The notes below the pieces were generated by a model. That model did no database searches. It was given only the letters and a program-made list of their open reading frames with translations, and was not told the origin of the DNA. A program made the translations under genes and the position numbers. DNA of 64,000 nucleotides from assembly GCA_030532135.1 (NCBI GenBank), contig JAUNLT010000002.1:1-64000 (forward strand), in the 5' to 3' direction. The stretch is from Lagierella massiliensis. Its GTDB lineage: Bacteria > Bacillota > Clostridia > Tissierellales > Peptoniphilaceae. Below, piece after piece: positions 15,882 to 25,591 of the stretch (within the stretch, counting starts at the first letter, position 1; each line of letters starts with the position of its first letter).

Positions 15882-17396
15882 TTAATGTCTGAAATGTCTT
15901 GTATGTGTAAATACTATTGCCATATCATTTTCATTGGCATAGTCTATTACCTCTTGATCTTTAACCGATCCACCGGGCTGAATTATTGATTTAATTCCCT
16001 TTTCTTTTAATAGCTCCATGGTGTCTTTAAAGAAAAATCCATCAGATGCAAAAACAGCTCCTTGCACTTTTTCTCCTGCTCGATCAAGTGCTTCTTCCAC
16101 AGCCCACGCTCTCATGGTTTCCCCCTGTCCTATTCCAAGGGTCTGTCCATCTTTAGCTACTACAACTCCATTTGAAGCGACTGTCTTTGCACATTTCCAA
16201 GCAAATTCAAGTTCTTCTAATTCTTCACTTGATGGTTTTCTATTAGTTACAAAATCTAATTCTTCTGTAAATATTTTCTTATCTTCCTCTTGAACTAAAA
16301 TTCCATTTAACACCTGTTTGATTTGTTTGTCTTCCAATGGTCTCTCGTTCATATTTTTTATCTCTATTAATCTAATATTTTTCTTTGCTGTTAAAATTTC
16401 CAGTGCTTCATCAGAAAATGACGGTGCTGCTATTACTTCTAAGAAAATTTTTCCCATTTCTTCTGCACAAGCCTTGTCCACTTCTCTATTTAAAACTATA
16501 ATTCCTCCAAATATTGAAACAGGATCACATTCATATGCTTTATTATATGCCTTTGCTATATTTTCGCCTATTCCTATACCACATGGATTTGTGTGTTTAA
16601 CTGCAACTGCACAAGGCTCATCAAATACTTTATTTGCTTTATATGCTCCTGTTAAGTCATTAAGATTATTGTAGGATAGTTCTTTTCCATGAAGTTGTTT
16701 CATTTCCAATTTGCCATAAGGTGAAACCTCTTCGTAGTAGGCTGCCTTTTGGTGAGGATTTTCTCCATATCTCAATTCTTGAACAAGTTCATATGACTTA
16801 GAGAATTTTTTTGAGAATTCTTCATTTGAATTTTTATTGAAATAGTCACTTATCAAACTGTCATAGCTTGCGGTTAATTGAAAAGCCTCTTTTGCAAGCC
16901 TCATTCTAAATTCCCTATCATCCGTCTTTTTTTGTAGCCTACTTATCACTTCATCGTACTGTGTTTTATCTGTAACTATAAGACAGTGTTTATAATTTTT
17001 TGCACAAGCACGAATCATGGAAGGACCTCCAATATCAATGTTTTCTATGATATCTTCGTGACTTCCTCCTTTAGAAACCACTTCTTTAAATGGGTAAAGG
17101 CTATTTACTACCATATCTATGGACTCTATTCCCTGCTCTTTTAAAGTCTTAACATCTTCTTCATTGTCTCTTCTAAAAAGTATTCCACCATGTATAAAAG
17201 GGTGTAGGGTCTTAACTCTTCCTCCTAGAATTTCTGGAAAATTTGTAACTGATGAAACCTCTTCAACCTTTATTCCAGCTTCTTTTAATGTCTTGTAACT
17301 TCCTCCTGTGGATATTATTTCCCATCCCATATCTACGAGATTTTTTGCAAATTCAACTACGTTCTCTTTATCATAAACAGAAATTAATGCTCGCAT
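15882..17396 (-). CDS. purH: Bifunctional AICAR transformylase / IMP cyclohydrolase
   Basis: Catalyses the last two steps of IMP synthesis. The N-terminal cyclohydrolase domain (about 1-195) begins MRALISVYDKENVVEFA and contains EIISTGGSYKTLKEAGI and GGRVKTLHPFIHGGIL; the C-terminal formyltransferase domain contains AVKHTNPCGIGIG with the catalytic Lys-His pair and ends ASDGFFFKD, IIQPGGSVKDQEVI and FTHTRHFRH. Length 504 matches the family. It is the last gene of the purine unit, three bases after purN. Confidence 0.97.
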   Translation of the reverse strand: MRALISVYDKENVVEFAKNLVDMGWEIISTGGSYKTLKEAGIKVEEVSSVTNFPEILGGRVKTLHPFIHGGILFRRDNEEDVKTLKEQGIESIDMVVNSLYPFKEVVSKGGSHEDIIENIDIGGPSMIRACAKNYKHCLIVTDKTQYDEVISRLQKKTDDREFRMRLAKEAFQLTASYDSLISDYFNKNSNEEFSKKFSKSYELVQELRYGENPHQKAAYYEEVSPYGKLEMKQLHGKELSYNNLNDLTGAYKANKVFDEPCAVAVKHTNPCGIGIGENIAKAYNKAYECDPVSIFGGIIVLNREVDKACAEEMGKIFLEVIAAPSFSDEALEILTAKKNIRLIEIKNMNERPLEDKQIKQVLNGILVQEEDKKIFTEELDFVTNRKPSSEELEELEFAWKCAKTVASNGVVVAKDGQTLGIGQGETMRAWAVEEALDRAGEKVQGAVFASDGFFFKDTMELLKEKGIKSIIQPGGSVKDQEVIDYANENDMAIVFTHTRHFRH

Positions 17397-17398
17397 TT

Positions 17399-18004
17399 TT
17401 ACTCCTTTGTATATACTATATGTCCCTTAACTTCCAACTTATCCTCACAAAAATACTTTACGCTTTGTACTAGTAAAGGGTGTTCTTCTTTTAATATTCT
17501 CTTTGCAAGCGTTTTGTAATCATCGCCTTCTTTTACTTCTACCACCTTTTGAAATATTATTGGCCCTGCATCTGCTATTTCATTAACAAAATGTGTAGTA
17601 GCTCCTGAATATTTTACTCCCCTTTCAATAGCCGCTTTATGTACATGTTCCCCATAAAATGCGTTTCCACAAAATGAAGGTATGAGTGATGGATGTATAT
17701 TAATTATCTTATTCTCAAAGTCTTTTATAAATGAAGATGGCAAAATCTTTAAGTATCCTGCAAGGACAATTAAATCTATTTTAAGCTCTTTTAGTTTTTG
17801 ACTAATTTTATCATAATCGGTTTCTACTAATATTTCTATATTATGCTTTTTTGCCCTCTCTAATACATAAGCATTAGGGTTGTTGGATATTACAACTCTA
17901 ACAACCCCATTTATTTCTCCACTTTCACAAGCTTCTATTATCGCTTGGGCATTTGAACCTGATCCCGATGCAAAAATAGCAATGTTTTTAATACCCAAGC
18001 TCAA
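17399..18004 (-). CDS. purN: Phosphoribosylglycinamide formyltransferase
   Basis: Transfers the formyl group of 10-formyl-tetrahydrofolate to GAR. The 201-residue protein has IAIFASGSGSNAQAI, VLAGYLKILP, the catalytic NIHPSLIPSF segment, the HFVNEIADAGPII segment with the essential Asp, and ends in the usual helical tail. No ATG fits: the start is taken as TTG, overlapping the end of purM by 17 bases, with AAGGA about ten bases upstream. A second TTG two codons later is possible. Confidence 0.93.
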   Translation of the reverse strand: MSLGIKNIAIFASGSGSNAQAIIEACESGEINGVVRVVISNNPNAYVLERAKKHNIEILVETDYDKISQKLKELKIDLIVLAGYLKILPSSFIKDFENKIINIHPSLIPSFCGNAFYGEHVHKAAIERGVKYSGATTHFVNEIADAGPIIFQKVVEVKEGDDYKTLAKRILKEEHPLLVQSVKYFCEDKLEVKGHIVYTKE

Positions 18005-19010
18005 TTTCTCTATTTCCTTCTTCTATTGTTCCAAGTTCAACCAAGTCTTCGCCTATCTTTTCAAAATACGTCCTTGTCTTTTCTACTTCTTCAGGTGAAA
18101 TTGCAAAGACAAGTCCAATACCCATATTGAAAGTATGGTACATCTCTTCTCTTTCTATTTTTCCCTTTTCTTCAATTAGTTTAAATATTTCAGGAATTTC
18201 AAAATCTTTTAAATTGAGTTTTGCTTTTGTATTCTCTGGTAACATTCTTGGAATATTCTCATAAAATCCACCACCGGTTATATGACACATTCCTTTAACT
18301 TCTACTTCCTCCATTAAACCCAACATCTCTTTAACATAAATTCTTGTAGGCTCCAATAGAGCTTTTCCAAGAGTTTTATTCTGGAATTTATCATTATAGC
18401 TTAATCCATTATCTTTAACTACTTTTCTAACAAGTGAAAATCCATTTGAGTGAACCCCGGAGGATTTAAGTCCAAATAGTATATCCTTCGGTCTTATGGT
18501 ATTGCCATTTATAATTTTATCCTTATCTGCAATTCCCACTGCAAACCCTGCTAAGTCATAGTCATCAACTGCATAAACTCCAGGCATCTCCGCTGTTTCT
18601 CCACCTATTAAAGCACAACCAGCTTTAGAACAACCTTCCGCAACTCCTTCTACTATTTGTGCCATCTTCTCAGGAACAACCTTACCTGTACCAATATAAT
18701 CTAAAAAGAACAATGGTTTAGCTCCTTGACATAGCACATCATTTACACACATGGCCACACAGTCCTGTCCTATTGTGTTGTTAATTCCAAGTTCTCTTGC
18801 TATAAGCACTTTTGTTCCTACCCCATCTGTCCCTGAAACTAGAACTGGGTTTTTATAGTTGAAACCACCTATATCATAAAGTCCTGCAAATCCTCCCAGG
18901 TCTGTAAGCACGTTTTTATCATGGGTCTTTTTTACCATGTCTTTAATAAGGTTTACCGTTTCATATCCCGCTTCCTTATCAACACCAGCAGCCTTATAAT
19001 CTATTGCCAT
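17988..19010 (-). CDS. purM: Phosphoribosylformylglycinamidine cyclo-ligase (AIR synthetase)
   Basis: Closes the imidazole ring of AIR using ATP. The 340-residue product shows DYKAAGVDKEAGYE, the glycine-rich VSGTDGVGTKVLIAREL segment, IGQDCVAMCVNDVLCQGA, GCALIGGETAEMPG, and GGGFYENIPRML near residue 220. It begins nine bases after purF and overlaps purN. All family landmarks are present. Confidence 0.97.
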   Translation of the reverse strand: MAIDYKAAGVDKEAGYETVNLIKDMVKKTHDKNVLTDLGGFAGLYDIGGFNYKNPVLVSGTDGVGTKVLIARELGINNTIGQDCVAMCVNDVLCQGAKPLFFLDYIGTGKVVPEKMAQIVEGVAEGCSKAGCALIGGETAEMPGVYAVDDYDLAGFAVGIADKDKIINGNTIRPKDILFGLKSSGVHSNGFSLVRKVVKDNGLSYNDKFQNKTLGKALLEPTRIYVKEMLGLMEEVEVKGMCHITGGGFYENIPRMLPENTKAKLNLKDFEIPEIFKLIEEKGKIEREEMYHTFNMGIGLVFAISPEEVEKTRTYFEKIGEDLVELGTIEEGNREIELGY

Positions 19011-19018
19011 TTCTCCTC

Positions 19019-20293
19019 CTAGTTTTGTTCTAGTGGATTATATCCACCAAAATATTTTTCATAAAAGTTTCTATTTCCGCAAGCTTCTCTAATTCCTTCA
19101 AGGGATAAAAATCTTAAAGAATCACAGCCCAACATTTCTTCCATTTCTTCAATTGTGTAGTTTGCCGCAATCAAATCGCTTTTATCTGGTATATCAATAC
19201 TTAAATTTTCATTTTCAATTACAGGTGGCGATGAAATTCTAATGTGTATTGATTTTGCTCCTGCTTTTTTTAAAATGTCCACAGTTCTCTTTATTGTAGT
19301 TCCTCTAACTATGGAATCATCTACTAAAATTACATTTTTTCCTCGAACATTTTGTCTAATTGCAGATAGTTTTAAATGTACATTAAAATTTCTCATATCT
19401 GCAGATGGATTTATAAAGGTTCTTCCAATATATCTATTTCTTACAATTCCCTTTTGGTATGGAACTTTAGATTCTTTTGAATATCCTAAAGCTGCAATCA
19501 TTCCAGAGTCTGGTGCCCCAATTACAATATCTGCGTCAACGGGATGTTCTTTTGCAAGTGTAGTACCCATATTGTATCTAGCTTTATACACTGACAGTTC
19601 ATCAATATATGAGTCATCCCTTGCAATATAAACAAGCTCAAATAGACAAAGAGCATGATCTTTTTCCTTTGCAAAATGTGATGCCTCTCCAAACTTATCT
19701 ACCATGTATATTTCTCCAGGTCTTAGTGGGTGAACATTTTTTGCTCCAATCGTGTCAATGGCACAGGTTTCTGAAGCTGCAACTACAAATTCTTCTGTCT
19801 TTCCAATGGACAAAGGCTTGATTCCATAATTATCTCTAAATGCAATCATCTTGTCATTGTCCATATATATAACCGAATATGCCCCTTCAAGATTTGAAAC
19901 ATACTTTGAAAGTCCTGGTTTTCTATCTTTTAAAGTCTTTACAAGTTCCTTCATTTCAAAGTCTTCATTGATTATTTTTCCGTCTATGATAATCATAGCT
20001 TCACCATCAATATCGTAGATTAAAGGCATGGTCTTTGAATTTACATCATCGTCTTTAAACGCATATTTACAATGGGCAAGTCCTCTACTTCCACTAATGC
20101 TACTTACATTTTCATCAGTGATATTATCTGAAATTAGACCTTTTCCTTTTATCTCGTTAATCTTTTTGTCTTTGTAAAGACTTATTCCCATCTCCGCTTG
20201 ACCTCTGTGTTGTAAAGCGTGTAATCCGTAATAGAGATGAGGAAATACATTTAATTTCTCATCTCTGCTATAAACTCCTATTAATCCTGACAT
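19019..20293 (-). CDS. purF: Amidophosphoribosyltransferase with degenerate glutaminase domain
   Basis: Makes phosphoribosylamine from PRPP. The phosphoribosyltransferase half is intact: PRPP loop VILVDDSIVRGTT (321-333) and YIGRTFI (288-294). The N-terminal Ntn glutaminase half is degenerate. After initiator Met the nucleophile is Ser (ATG-TCA-GGA, giving MSGLIGVYS) in place of the invariant Cys of CGIxG; the Arg of GHVRYST is Lys76 in AHCKYAF; the oxyanion Asn-Gly is Asp104-Gly105 in IIDGKIIN. Three of the four Fe-S ligand positions of the B. subtilis type enzyme are also missing; only Cys216 remains. Length 424 is short because the Cys-rich tail is lost. Known E. coli nucleophile mutants keep ammonia-dependent activity, so this enzyme probably uses NH3 (inference). 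Confidence 0.93.
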   Translation of the reverse strand: MSGLIGVYSRDEKLNVFPHLYYGLHALQHRGQAEMGISLYKDKKINEIKGKGLISDNITDENVSSISGSRGLAHCKYAFKDDDVNSKTMPLIYDIDGEAMIIIDGKIINEDFEMKELVKTLKDRKPGLSKYVSNLEGAYSVIYMDNDKMIAFRDNYGIKPLSIGKTEEFVVAASETCAIDTIGAKNVHPLRPGEIYMVDKFGEASHFAKEKDHALCLFELVYIARDDSYIDELSVYKARYNMGTTLAKEHPVDADIVIGAPDSGMIAALGYSKESKVPYQKGIVRNRYIGRTFINPSADMRNFNVHLKLSAIRQNVRGKNVILVDDSIVRGTTIKRTVDILKKAGAKSIHIRISSPPVIENENLSIDIPDKSDLIAANYTIEEMEEMLGCDSLRFLSLEGIREACGNRNFYEKYFGGYNPLEQN

Positions 20294-20294
20294 T

Positions 20295-20771
20295 CTAACC
20301 CTCGTAACTGTAACTGCTATTTAGTATTTTTTCTTCCATTTGTACTTTATACTCTTCTAGTCTCTTACTTAATTTTTCATCAGATAAACTAAGAATTCTA
20401 GCTGCTAGCACTGCAGCATTTTCTCCCCCATTTATGGCAACAGTTGCAACAGGTACGCCTTTAGGCATTTGAACAGTTGATAAAAGTGCATCCAGTCCTT
20501 CAAGAGCTGATGACTTTGCAGGAATTCCTATAACAGGTCTTGTGGTATGTCCAGCCATAACTCCAGCAAGGTGTGCTGCCATTCCTGCAATTCCAATATA
20601 GACTCCTGTATCTTTCTTTGTTTCATCCATATATTTTGTAAGAGTTCCCAAAGCTCTATGTGCTGAGATAACTTTAACCTCATGTTCTATTTCAAACTCT
20701 CTTAATGTCTTAACTACTTTATCTGCTATTGCCTTATCTGATAATGATCCCATTATTACTGTAACTTTCAT
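20295..20771 (-). CDS. purE: N5-carboxyaminoimidazole ribonucleotide mutase / AIR carboxylase
   Basis: Converts AIR (class II) or N5-CAIR (class I) to CAIR. The 158-residue protein has the phosphate-binding VTVIMGSLSDKAIADK, ISAHRALGTL, and GIAGMAAHLAGVMAGHTTRPVIGIPA, followed by SALEGLDALLSTVQMPKGVPVATVAI. No purK is adjacent, so which class it belongs to, and hence whether PurK is needed, cannot be decided here. It starts downstream of the second riboswitch and is one base from purF. Confidence 0.96.
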   Translation of the reverse strand: MKVTVIMGSLSDKAIADKVVKTLREFEIEHEVKVISAHRALGTLTKYMDETKKDTGVYIGIAGMAAHLAGVMAGHTTRPVIGIPAKSSALEGLDALLSTVQMPKGVPVATVAINGGENAAVLAARILSLSDEKLSKRLEEYKVQMEEKILNSSYSYEG

Positions 20772-20892
20772 CTCAATCCTCCATAAATTATAAATGCGTT
20801 AATTCTTGTATATATATTTATCATTTAATTAGTTTTATAAAGTTTAAAGCATAATTTATGCTATTTTATTAAAATTTATACTTTATTACTTA
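20772..20892. other. purE 5' untranslated spacer
   Basis: AT-rich leader between the riboswitch terminator and purE; the ribosome site GGAGG is at the purE end. No promoter-like pair was picked out, so purE probably depends on transcription from the purC promoter. Confidence 0.5.
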
Positions 20893-21018
20893 AAATAAAA
20901 AACGCCTAAACAGGGAGGTGGAAACCTCCCCGTCCAGGCTTTTGTCCTTTCGGTGTCAGCGATAACGCCTTGTACCGCTCGGTCCTATGCCAAAGGCCTG
21001 GATCCCTAGGTACTCTTT
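20893..21018 (-). promoter_or_regulatory. ykkC-family (PRPP-class) riboswitch in front of purE
   Basis: The minus-strand RNA starts GUACCUAGGGAUCC, continues GGCAUAGGACCGAGCGGUAC, and ends GACACCGAAAGGACAAAAGCC, the conserved order of the ykkC aptamer (CUAGGGUUCC...GGUCCGAGAG...ACACGG..AAAAGCC). The final GCCUGGAC can pair either with UCCAGGC in the aptamer or, as the left arm of a 15-bp terminator (20904-20939, loop UUUCCA) followed by U-rich sequence. Ligand binding should therefore prevent termination. Purine genes downstream make PRPP (ykkC subtype 2b) the likely ligand; ppGpp is the alternative. It begins about six bases after the purC stop, so it acts inside the operon. Confidence 0.88.
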
Positions 21019-21023
21019 CTCGT

Positions 21024-21710
21024 TTAGTTAAGATTTAAATATTTAGAAATTTCCATTGGGTCAATGTATTGATCGCCTTTATAAGCTCTCATATTTCCAC
21101 CAGAAACTTCATCAACTAATGCTATTTCATCACTGCCATCAACTAGTCCATATTCTAATTTTATATCGTATAGTTCAAGGCCGAATTTAGCTAATTCTTC
21201 TTTTATGATTGTTGAAATTTTAATGTTTAATGCTTTGATTTCCTCATATTGAGCTTCAGTTAAAATATTAAGTTCCACTAAAGCGTCCTTTGTGATTAGA
21301 GGGTCTTCTCTTTCATCGTCTTTTAAAGTAATTTCTGTATAAGCATTTAGTTTTTGTCCCTTTTTTGCATATTTTCCATATCTTCTTATAAAGGAACCAA
21401 CTGCTACAAATCTAGTTATAACTTCTAGACCTTCTCCAAATAACTTTGCTTTTTTAATATCCATTGTACCTTCTTCTAAATTAGAGGAAATGTAGTGGGT
21501 CTTAATGCCTTTTTCTTCTAATTTCTCAAAAAAGTACTTGCTTACTTTCAAGCTCTCAAGTCCAGCTCCTTCTTTTGAACCAGCAACCATATTGCCTCCA
21601 GTATCAAAAGAACCCTCTTTAGTTCCTGTCAAAGTGTCCTTGAATTTGAAGTAACATCTGTTTTCGTCTTGAATAAAGTCTTTTGTCTTACCTTTTTTTA
21701 TATTTCCCAT
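21024..21710 (-). CDS. purC: SAICAR synthetase
   Basis: Joins aspartate to CAIR with ATP. The 228-residue product has IKKGKTKDFIQ at the N terminus, FDTGGNMVAGSKEGAG, VITRFVAVGSFIRRYG in place of the common RNxxAGSxxRR, the substrate loop TLKDDEREDPLI and ALVDEVSGGNMRAY. It is somewhat divergent but complete. It is the first gene of the purine unit, placed after a promoter and the first riboswitch; AAAGGTGAAATAA is the ribosome site. Confidence 0.95.
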   Translation of the reverse strand: MGNIKKGKTKDFIQDENRCYFKFKDTLTGTKEGSFDTGGNMVAGSKEGAGLESLKVSKYFFEKLEEKGIKTHYISSNLEEGTMDIKKAKLFGEGLEVITRFVAVGSFIRRYGKYAKKGQKLNAYTEITLKDDEREDPLITKDALVELNILTEAQYEEIKALNIKISTIIKEELAKFGLELYDIKLEYGLVDGSDEIALVDEVSGGNMRAYKGDQYIDPMEISKYLNLN

Positions 21711-21739
21711 TTATTTCACCTTTCTTTTTGAAGAATATA

Positions 21740-21870
21740 ACAAGCCCAGAAGGGTAGGCTAAGCGAAACCTACCCCTCTGGGCTTTTTTCCCTCAGGTGT
21801 GTACCCTATGTAAGAGTATCGTACCGCTCGGTCCTATGCCAAAGGCCTGGATCCCTAGGTACACTTTCGC
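21740..21870 (-). promoter_or_regulatory. ykkC-family (PRPP-class) riboswitch in front of purC
   Basis: Its first 42 nt (GUACCUAGGGAUCC through GACCGAGCGGUAC) are identical to the purE copy, but the middle and end differ: GAUACUCUUACAUAGGGUACACACCUGAGGGAAAAAAGCCC. The last segment is the left arm of a 17-bp terminator stem AAGCCCAGA.../...CUGGGCUU (21742-21785) with a ten-base loop. The U tract after this stem is interrupted (UUGUUAUAUUC), so termination may be less complete than in the purE copy. No guanine aptamer precedes it. Confidence 0.88.
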
Positions 21871-21908
21871 TCACAAAATTAAAAATTTCATGAACTCGTT
21901 ACGCATAC

Positions 21909-21937
21909 ATAGTATCAAGATTATGAATTTGAGTCAA
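21909..21937 (-). promoter_or_regulatory. Promoter of the purine unit
   Basis: TTGACT (21932-21937), 17-base spacer, TACTAT (21909-21914) on the minus strand. The transcript would start near 21902, about 30 bases before the riboswitch. Confidence 0.8.
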
Positions 21938-21959
21938 GAGGATAATTTAATGTGAGGTT

Positions 21960-22011
21960 AAAAAAAGTCACTTCCATGTAAAATATAATAATTTCATTAC
22001 ACGGAAATGAC
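21960..22011 (-). terminator. Terminator of guaB
   Basis: Fifteen-bp stem GTCATTTCCGTGTAA / TTACATGGAAGTGAC with G-T pairs, 15-base loop, then seven T on the minus strand. Confidence 0.85.
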
Positions 22012-22021
22012 CTTAGTTTTA

Positions 22022-23479
<1,458 letters not shown>

Positions 23480-23515
23480 TTAGCGCCTCCCATTTATTCT
23501 GTAAATTTTTAATAT

Positions 23516-23544
23516 AATGTAACAATATTTCAATTTTTTGTCAA
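23516..23544 (-). promoter_or_regulatory. guaB promoter
   Basis: TTGACA (23539-23544), 17 bases, TACATT (23516-23521) on the minus strand, about 37 bases before the guaB start. Confidence 0.8.
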
Positions 23545-23561
23545 CAACCTAGCGATATGTT

Positions 23562-24182
23562 TTAGCCTTTCATGAAATATTCAATATCTTTTTGAAGCTC
23601 TTTAACCGCCTTTTCTCTTTCCCTACACTTTAAATAATTTAAGAATTCACTATGTTGATGGCTGTAGATATTAAAGACTTTTCTATTCCAACTATTCCAA
23701 TAATATTGAGAAAACACCAACATCTGTTTTTGAAATGCACTTTTTAAAATTTCATAAAAATATTGGTCGTGATAAAACGAAGCCAAAGTCAAATGAAAAT
23801 CCTTATTAGTGTTCCAATAGGAAACAGGGTCTTTAACTATAGCTTTTTCCATGTGTTTCTTATGTAAACTCTCTAGTTTTAAAATATCTTCATCTCTTAT
23901 TCTATCCCAATACTCGTACAAATACTTAGGTTCTAAAAACTTTCTAAACCTTAAAATCCCGTCCAAGTAGTCTGTAGAGTAAGTAACTATGACATAACCA
24001 AGCCTAGGTATACTCCTTAAAACTCCTTCATTGCAAAGTTCAATTAACGCATCCCTAACAGGTGCTTTACTAATATGATACTTAAGCATGAGATTTTTTT
24101 CATTTAAAATATCTTCAGGACGATATTTTCCTGAAACAATATCCATTTTTATTGAGTCATACACCTTTTCTCTCAAAGTCAT
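23562..24182 (-). CDS. GntR-family regulator, FadR/FCD subfamily
   Basis: A 206-residue DNA-binding regulator. Residues 1-65 form the winged helix (LREKVYDSIKMDIVSGKYRP, NEKNLMLKYHISKAPVRDALIEL, RLGYVIV); residues 75-200 are an all-helical FCD-type effector domain, where the usual metal-binding Asp/His residues may be His136 region FHLTLASF and HQHSEF. An ATG eight codons upstream exists, but GAGGGG lies properly before the one used. It is transcribed in the same direction as, and just downstream of, the cysteine desulfidase-like gene, and an inverted repeat before it suggests autoregulation. Confidence 0.88.
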   Translation of the reverse strand: MTLREKVYDSIKMDIVSGKYRPEDILNEKNLMLKYHISKAPVRDALIELCNEGVLRSIPRLGYVIVTYSTDYLDGILRFRKFLEPKYLYEYWDRIRDEDILKLESLHKKHMEKAIVKDPVSYWNTNKDFHLTLASFYHDQYFYEILKSAFQKQMLVFSQYYWNSWNRKVFNIYSHQHSEFLNYLKCREREKAVKELQKDIEYFMKG

Positions 24183-24216
24183 ATTAATCAACCCCTCACA
24201 AACCATCTTAAAAAAA

Positions 24217-24249
24217 TAGGATTTGATAATTATTATATACCAAACCCTA
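24217..24249. promoter_or_regulatory. Candidate operator for the GntR regulator
   Basis: Two 12-base arms TAGGATTTGATA (24217-24228) and TACCAAACCCTA (24238-24249) are inverted repeats matching at 10 of 12 positions around a 9-base AT spacer that includes TATAAT on the minus strand. It sits 35 bases before the regulator gene and overlaps its likely -10. Confidence 0.55.
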
Positions 24250-24260
24250 AAAAATTTTAA

Positions 24261-25535
24261 TTAATTTTCATCTAACATGATTTCTAAAATTTTATCATCA
24301 GTAAACTTCATGCCCTCATGAGCCATCTTACCAATATTTTTTACCGTTTTATCCAAACAATTTCCCACAAGTCCATCCATGTACTCAAATTCTATTCCCC
24401 TTTTTGCCATTTCTAAAGCAAGAAGACCATTGTCTAAAGCAACCGCTATTTTTGAAGCACAAGATGCCTTTGCCCCATCACATACTATTCCACCTGAAGT
24501 TGCAAGAGCGTTGGTTAAAATAGATTCTATTTTTTTCTCATCTAATCCAATTAAATATCCTATTGCACAGCAAGCTCCACCTCCTGCACTTACAGCTCCA
24601 CAAAAAGCGGATAGCTTTCCTATATAAAACTTTTGATATATTGCGATTAGATTTGAAACAATAAGTCCTCGATATAATTTTTCCATGGAAAGATTTTCTC
24701 TTTCACAAAATACTATAACAGGTATTGACGTAGTAATTCCCTGATTTCCCGAACCTGAATTTATAACCACAGGAAGAGAACATCCTGCCATTCTCGCATC
24801 GGATGCAGAACAGGTCATTGCCTTGATTTCATCTTCTATAGACCCGCTTGAAGTCTTTTTTATAATAGGACCAATCTTTGCTCCATATCCTTCTTTCAAG
24901 CCTTCTTGAGCAATTTCCATATTAGATTTTATTTGTAAATCCAGCCTATCTATTAACTCTGGTACATCCTCTAATTTAACTTTATCTGCAAATTCTATAA
25001 TATTTGAAACATTTAGAAAAGATCTATCGTCATCTAAACTTTTAGATTCTTTGTCTTCGGATTTCAATATTTCTTTATCGTTAACCTTTACATAGGTTAT
25101 GTTGTCGTGAACGTCTTTTAGTTCCACAACAACGCTTTCATTTGAAGTCTTACATTCTATTTTTATGTATAGCAAATTTGGAACTTCTGCAACATGTATC
25201 TTTATAATCTTTTTGTCAATTAGGTTTTTTGCTTCTTTAATATCTTTCGTATCAATATCTTCTAAAACTCTTAAGTTTTTAGACGCTTCTCCCCCCACTA
25301 TCCCAAGGGAAACAGCTGTTAAAATACCCTTCATTCCTTGTGAATTGGGAACTAGTACTGACCAAGCATTTTTAATGATATTTTTTGAGCAATACACATC
25401 TATTTGCTCAGGTTTAGAAGTTAAGTACTCTCTTACCTTAGCTGCACAAAGAGCAATGGCTATAGGTTCTGTGCAACCTAAAGCTTGTTGAAGTTCATCC
25501 AATAAAACTCTCTCAAAATCTTTATAAGAAACCAT
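24261..25535 (-). CDS. cyuA: UPF0597 / L-cysteine desulfidase family (serine dehydratase alpha-like)
   Basis: Family members degrade L-cysteine to pyruvate, ammonia and sulfide using a 4Fe-4S cluster. The 424-residue product has the N-terminal ALGCTEPIAIALCAAKVRE (Cys21), a central insert, and the serine-dehydratase-like core with TCSASDARMAGCSLPVVIN, GSGNQGITTSIPV, GGACCAIGYLIGL and GAKASCASKIAVA. Cysteines in these three segments are the likely cluster ligands. GGAGGTTATT precedes the ATG. The symbol follows the E. coli/CyuA family and is by similarity of motifs only; a downstream GntR gene probably forms an operon with it. Confidence 0.85.
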   Translation of the reverse strand: MVSYKDFERVLLDELQQALGCTEPIAIALCAAKVREYLTSKPEQIDVYCSKNIIKNAWSVLVPNSQGMKGILTAVSLGIVGGEASKNLRVLEDIDTKDIKEAKNLIDKKIIKIHVAEVPNLLYIKIECKTSNESVVVELKDVHDNITYVKVNDKEILKSEDKESKSLDDDRSFLNVSNIIEFADKVKLEDVPELIDRLDLQIKSNMEIAQEGLKEGYGAKIGPIIKKTSSGSIEDEIKAMTCSASDARMAGCSLPVVINSGSGNQGITTSIPVIVFCERENLSMEKLYRGLIVSNLIAIYQKFYIGKLSAFCGAVSAGGGACCAIGYLIGLDEKKIESILTNALATSGGIVCDGAKASCASKIAVALDNGLLALEMAKRGIEFEYMDGLVGNCLDKTVKNIGKMAHEGMKFTDDKILEIMLDEN

Positions 25536-25562
25536 AATAACCTCCTGCTAATATTATTACTA

Positions 25563-25591
25563 ATCATATCAGTATAAACGCTATTTTTCAA
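25563..25591 (-). promoter_or_regulatory. cyuA promoter
   Basis: TTGAAA (25586-25591), 17 bases, TATGAT (25563-25568) on the minus strand, 28 bases from the ATG. Confidence 0.75.

Noticed and set aside
21880..21960. Guanine riboswitch in tandem with the PRPP-class aptamer
   Set aside because: No guanine aptamer core was found between the promoter and the purC riboswitch; the space is too short and lacks the conserved loops.
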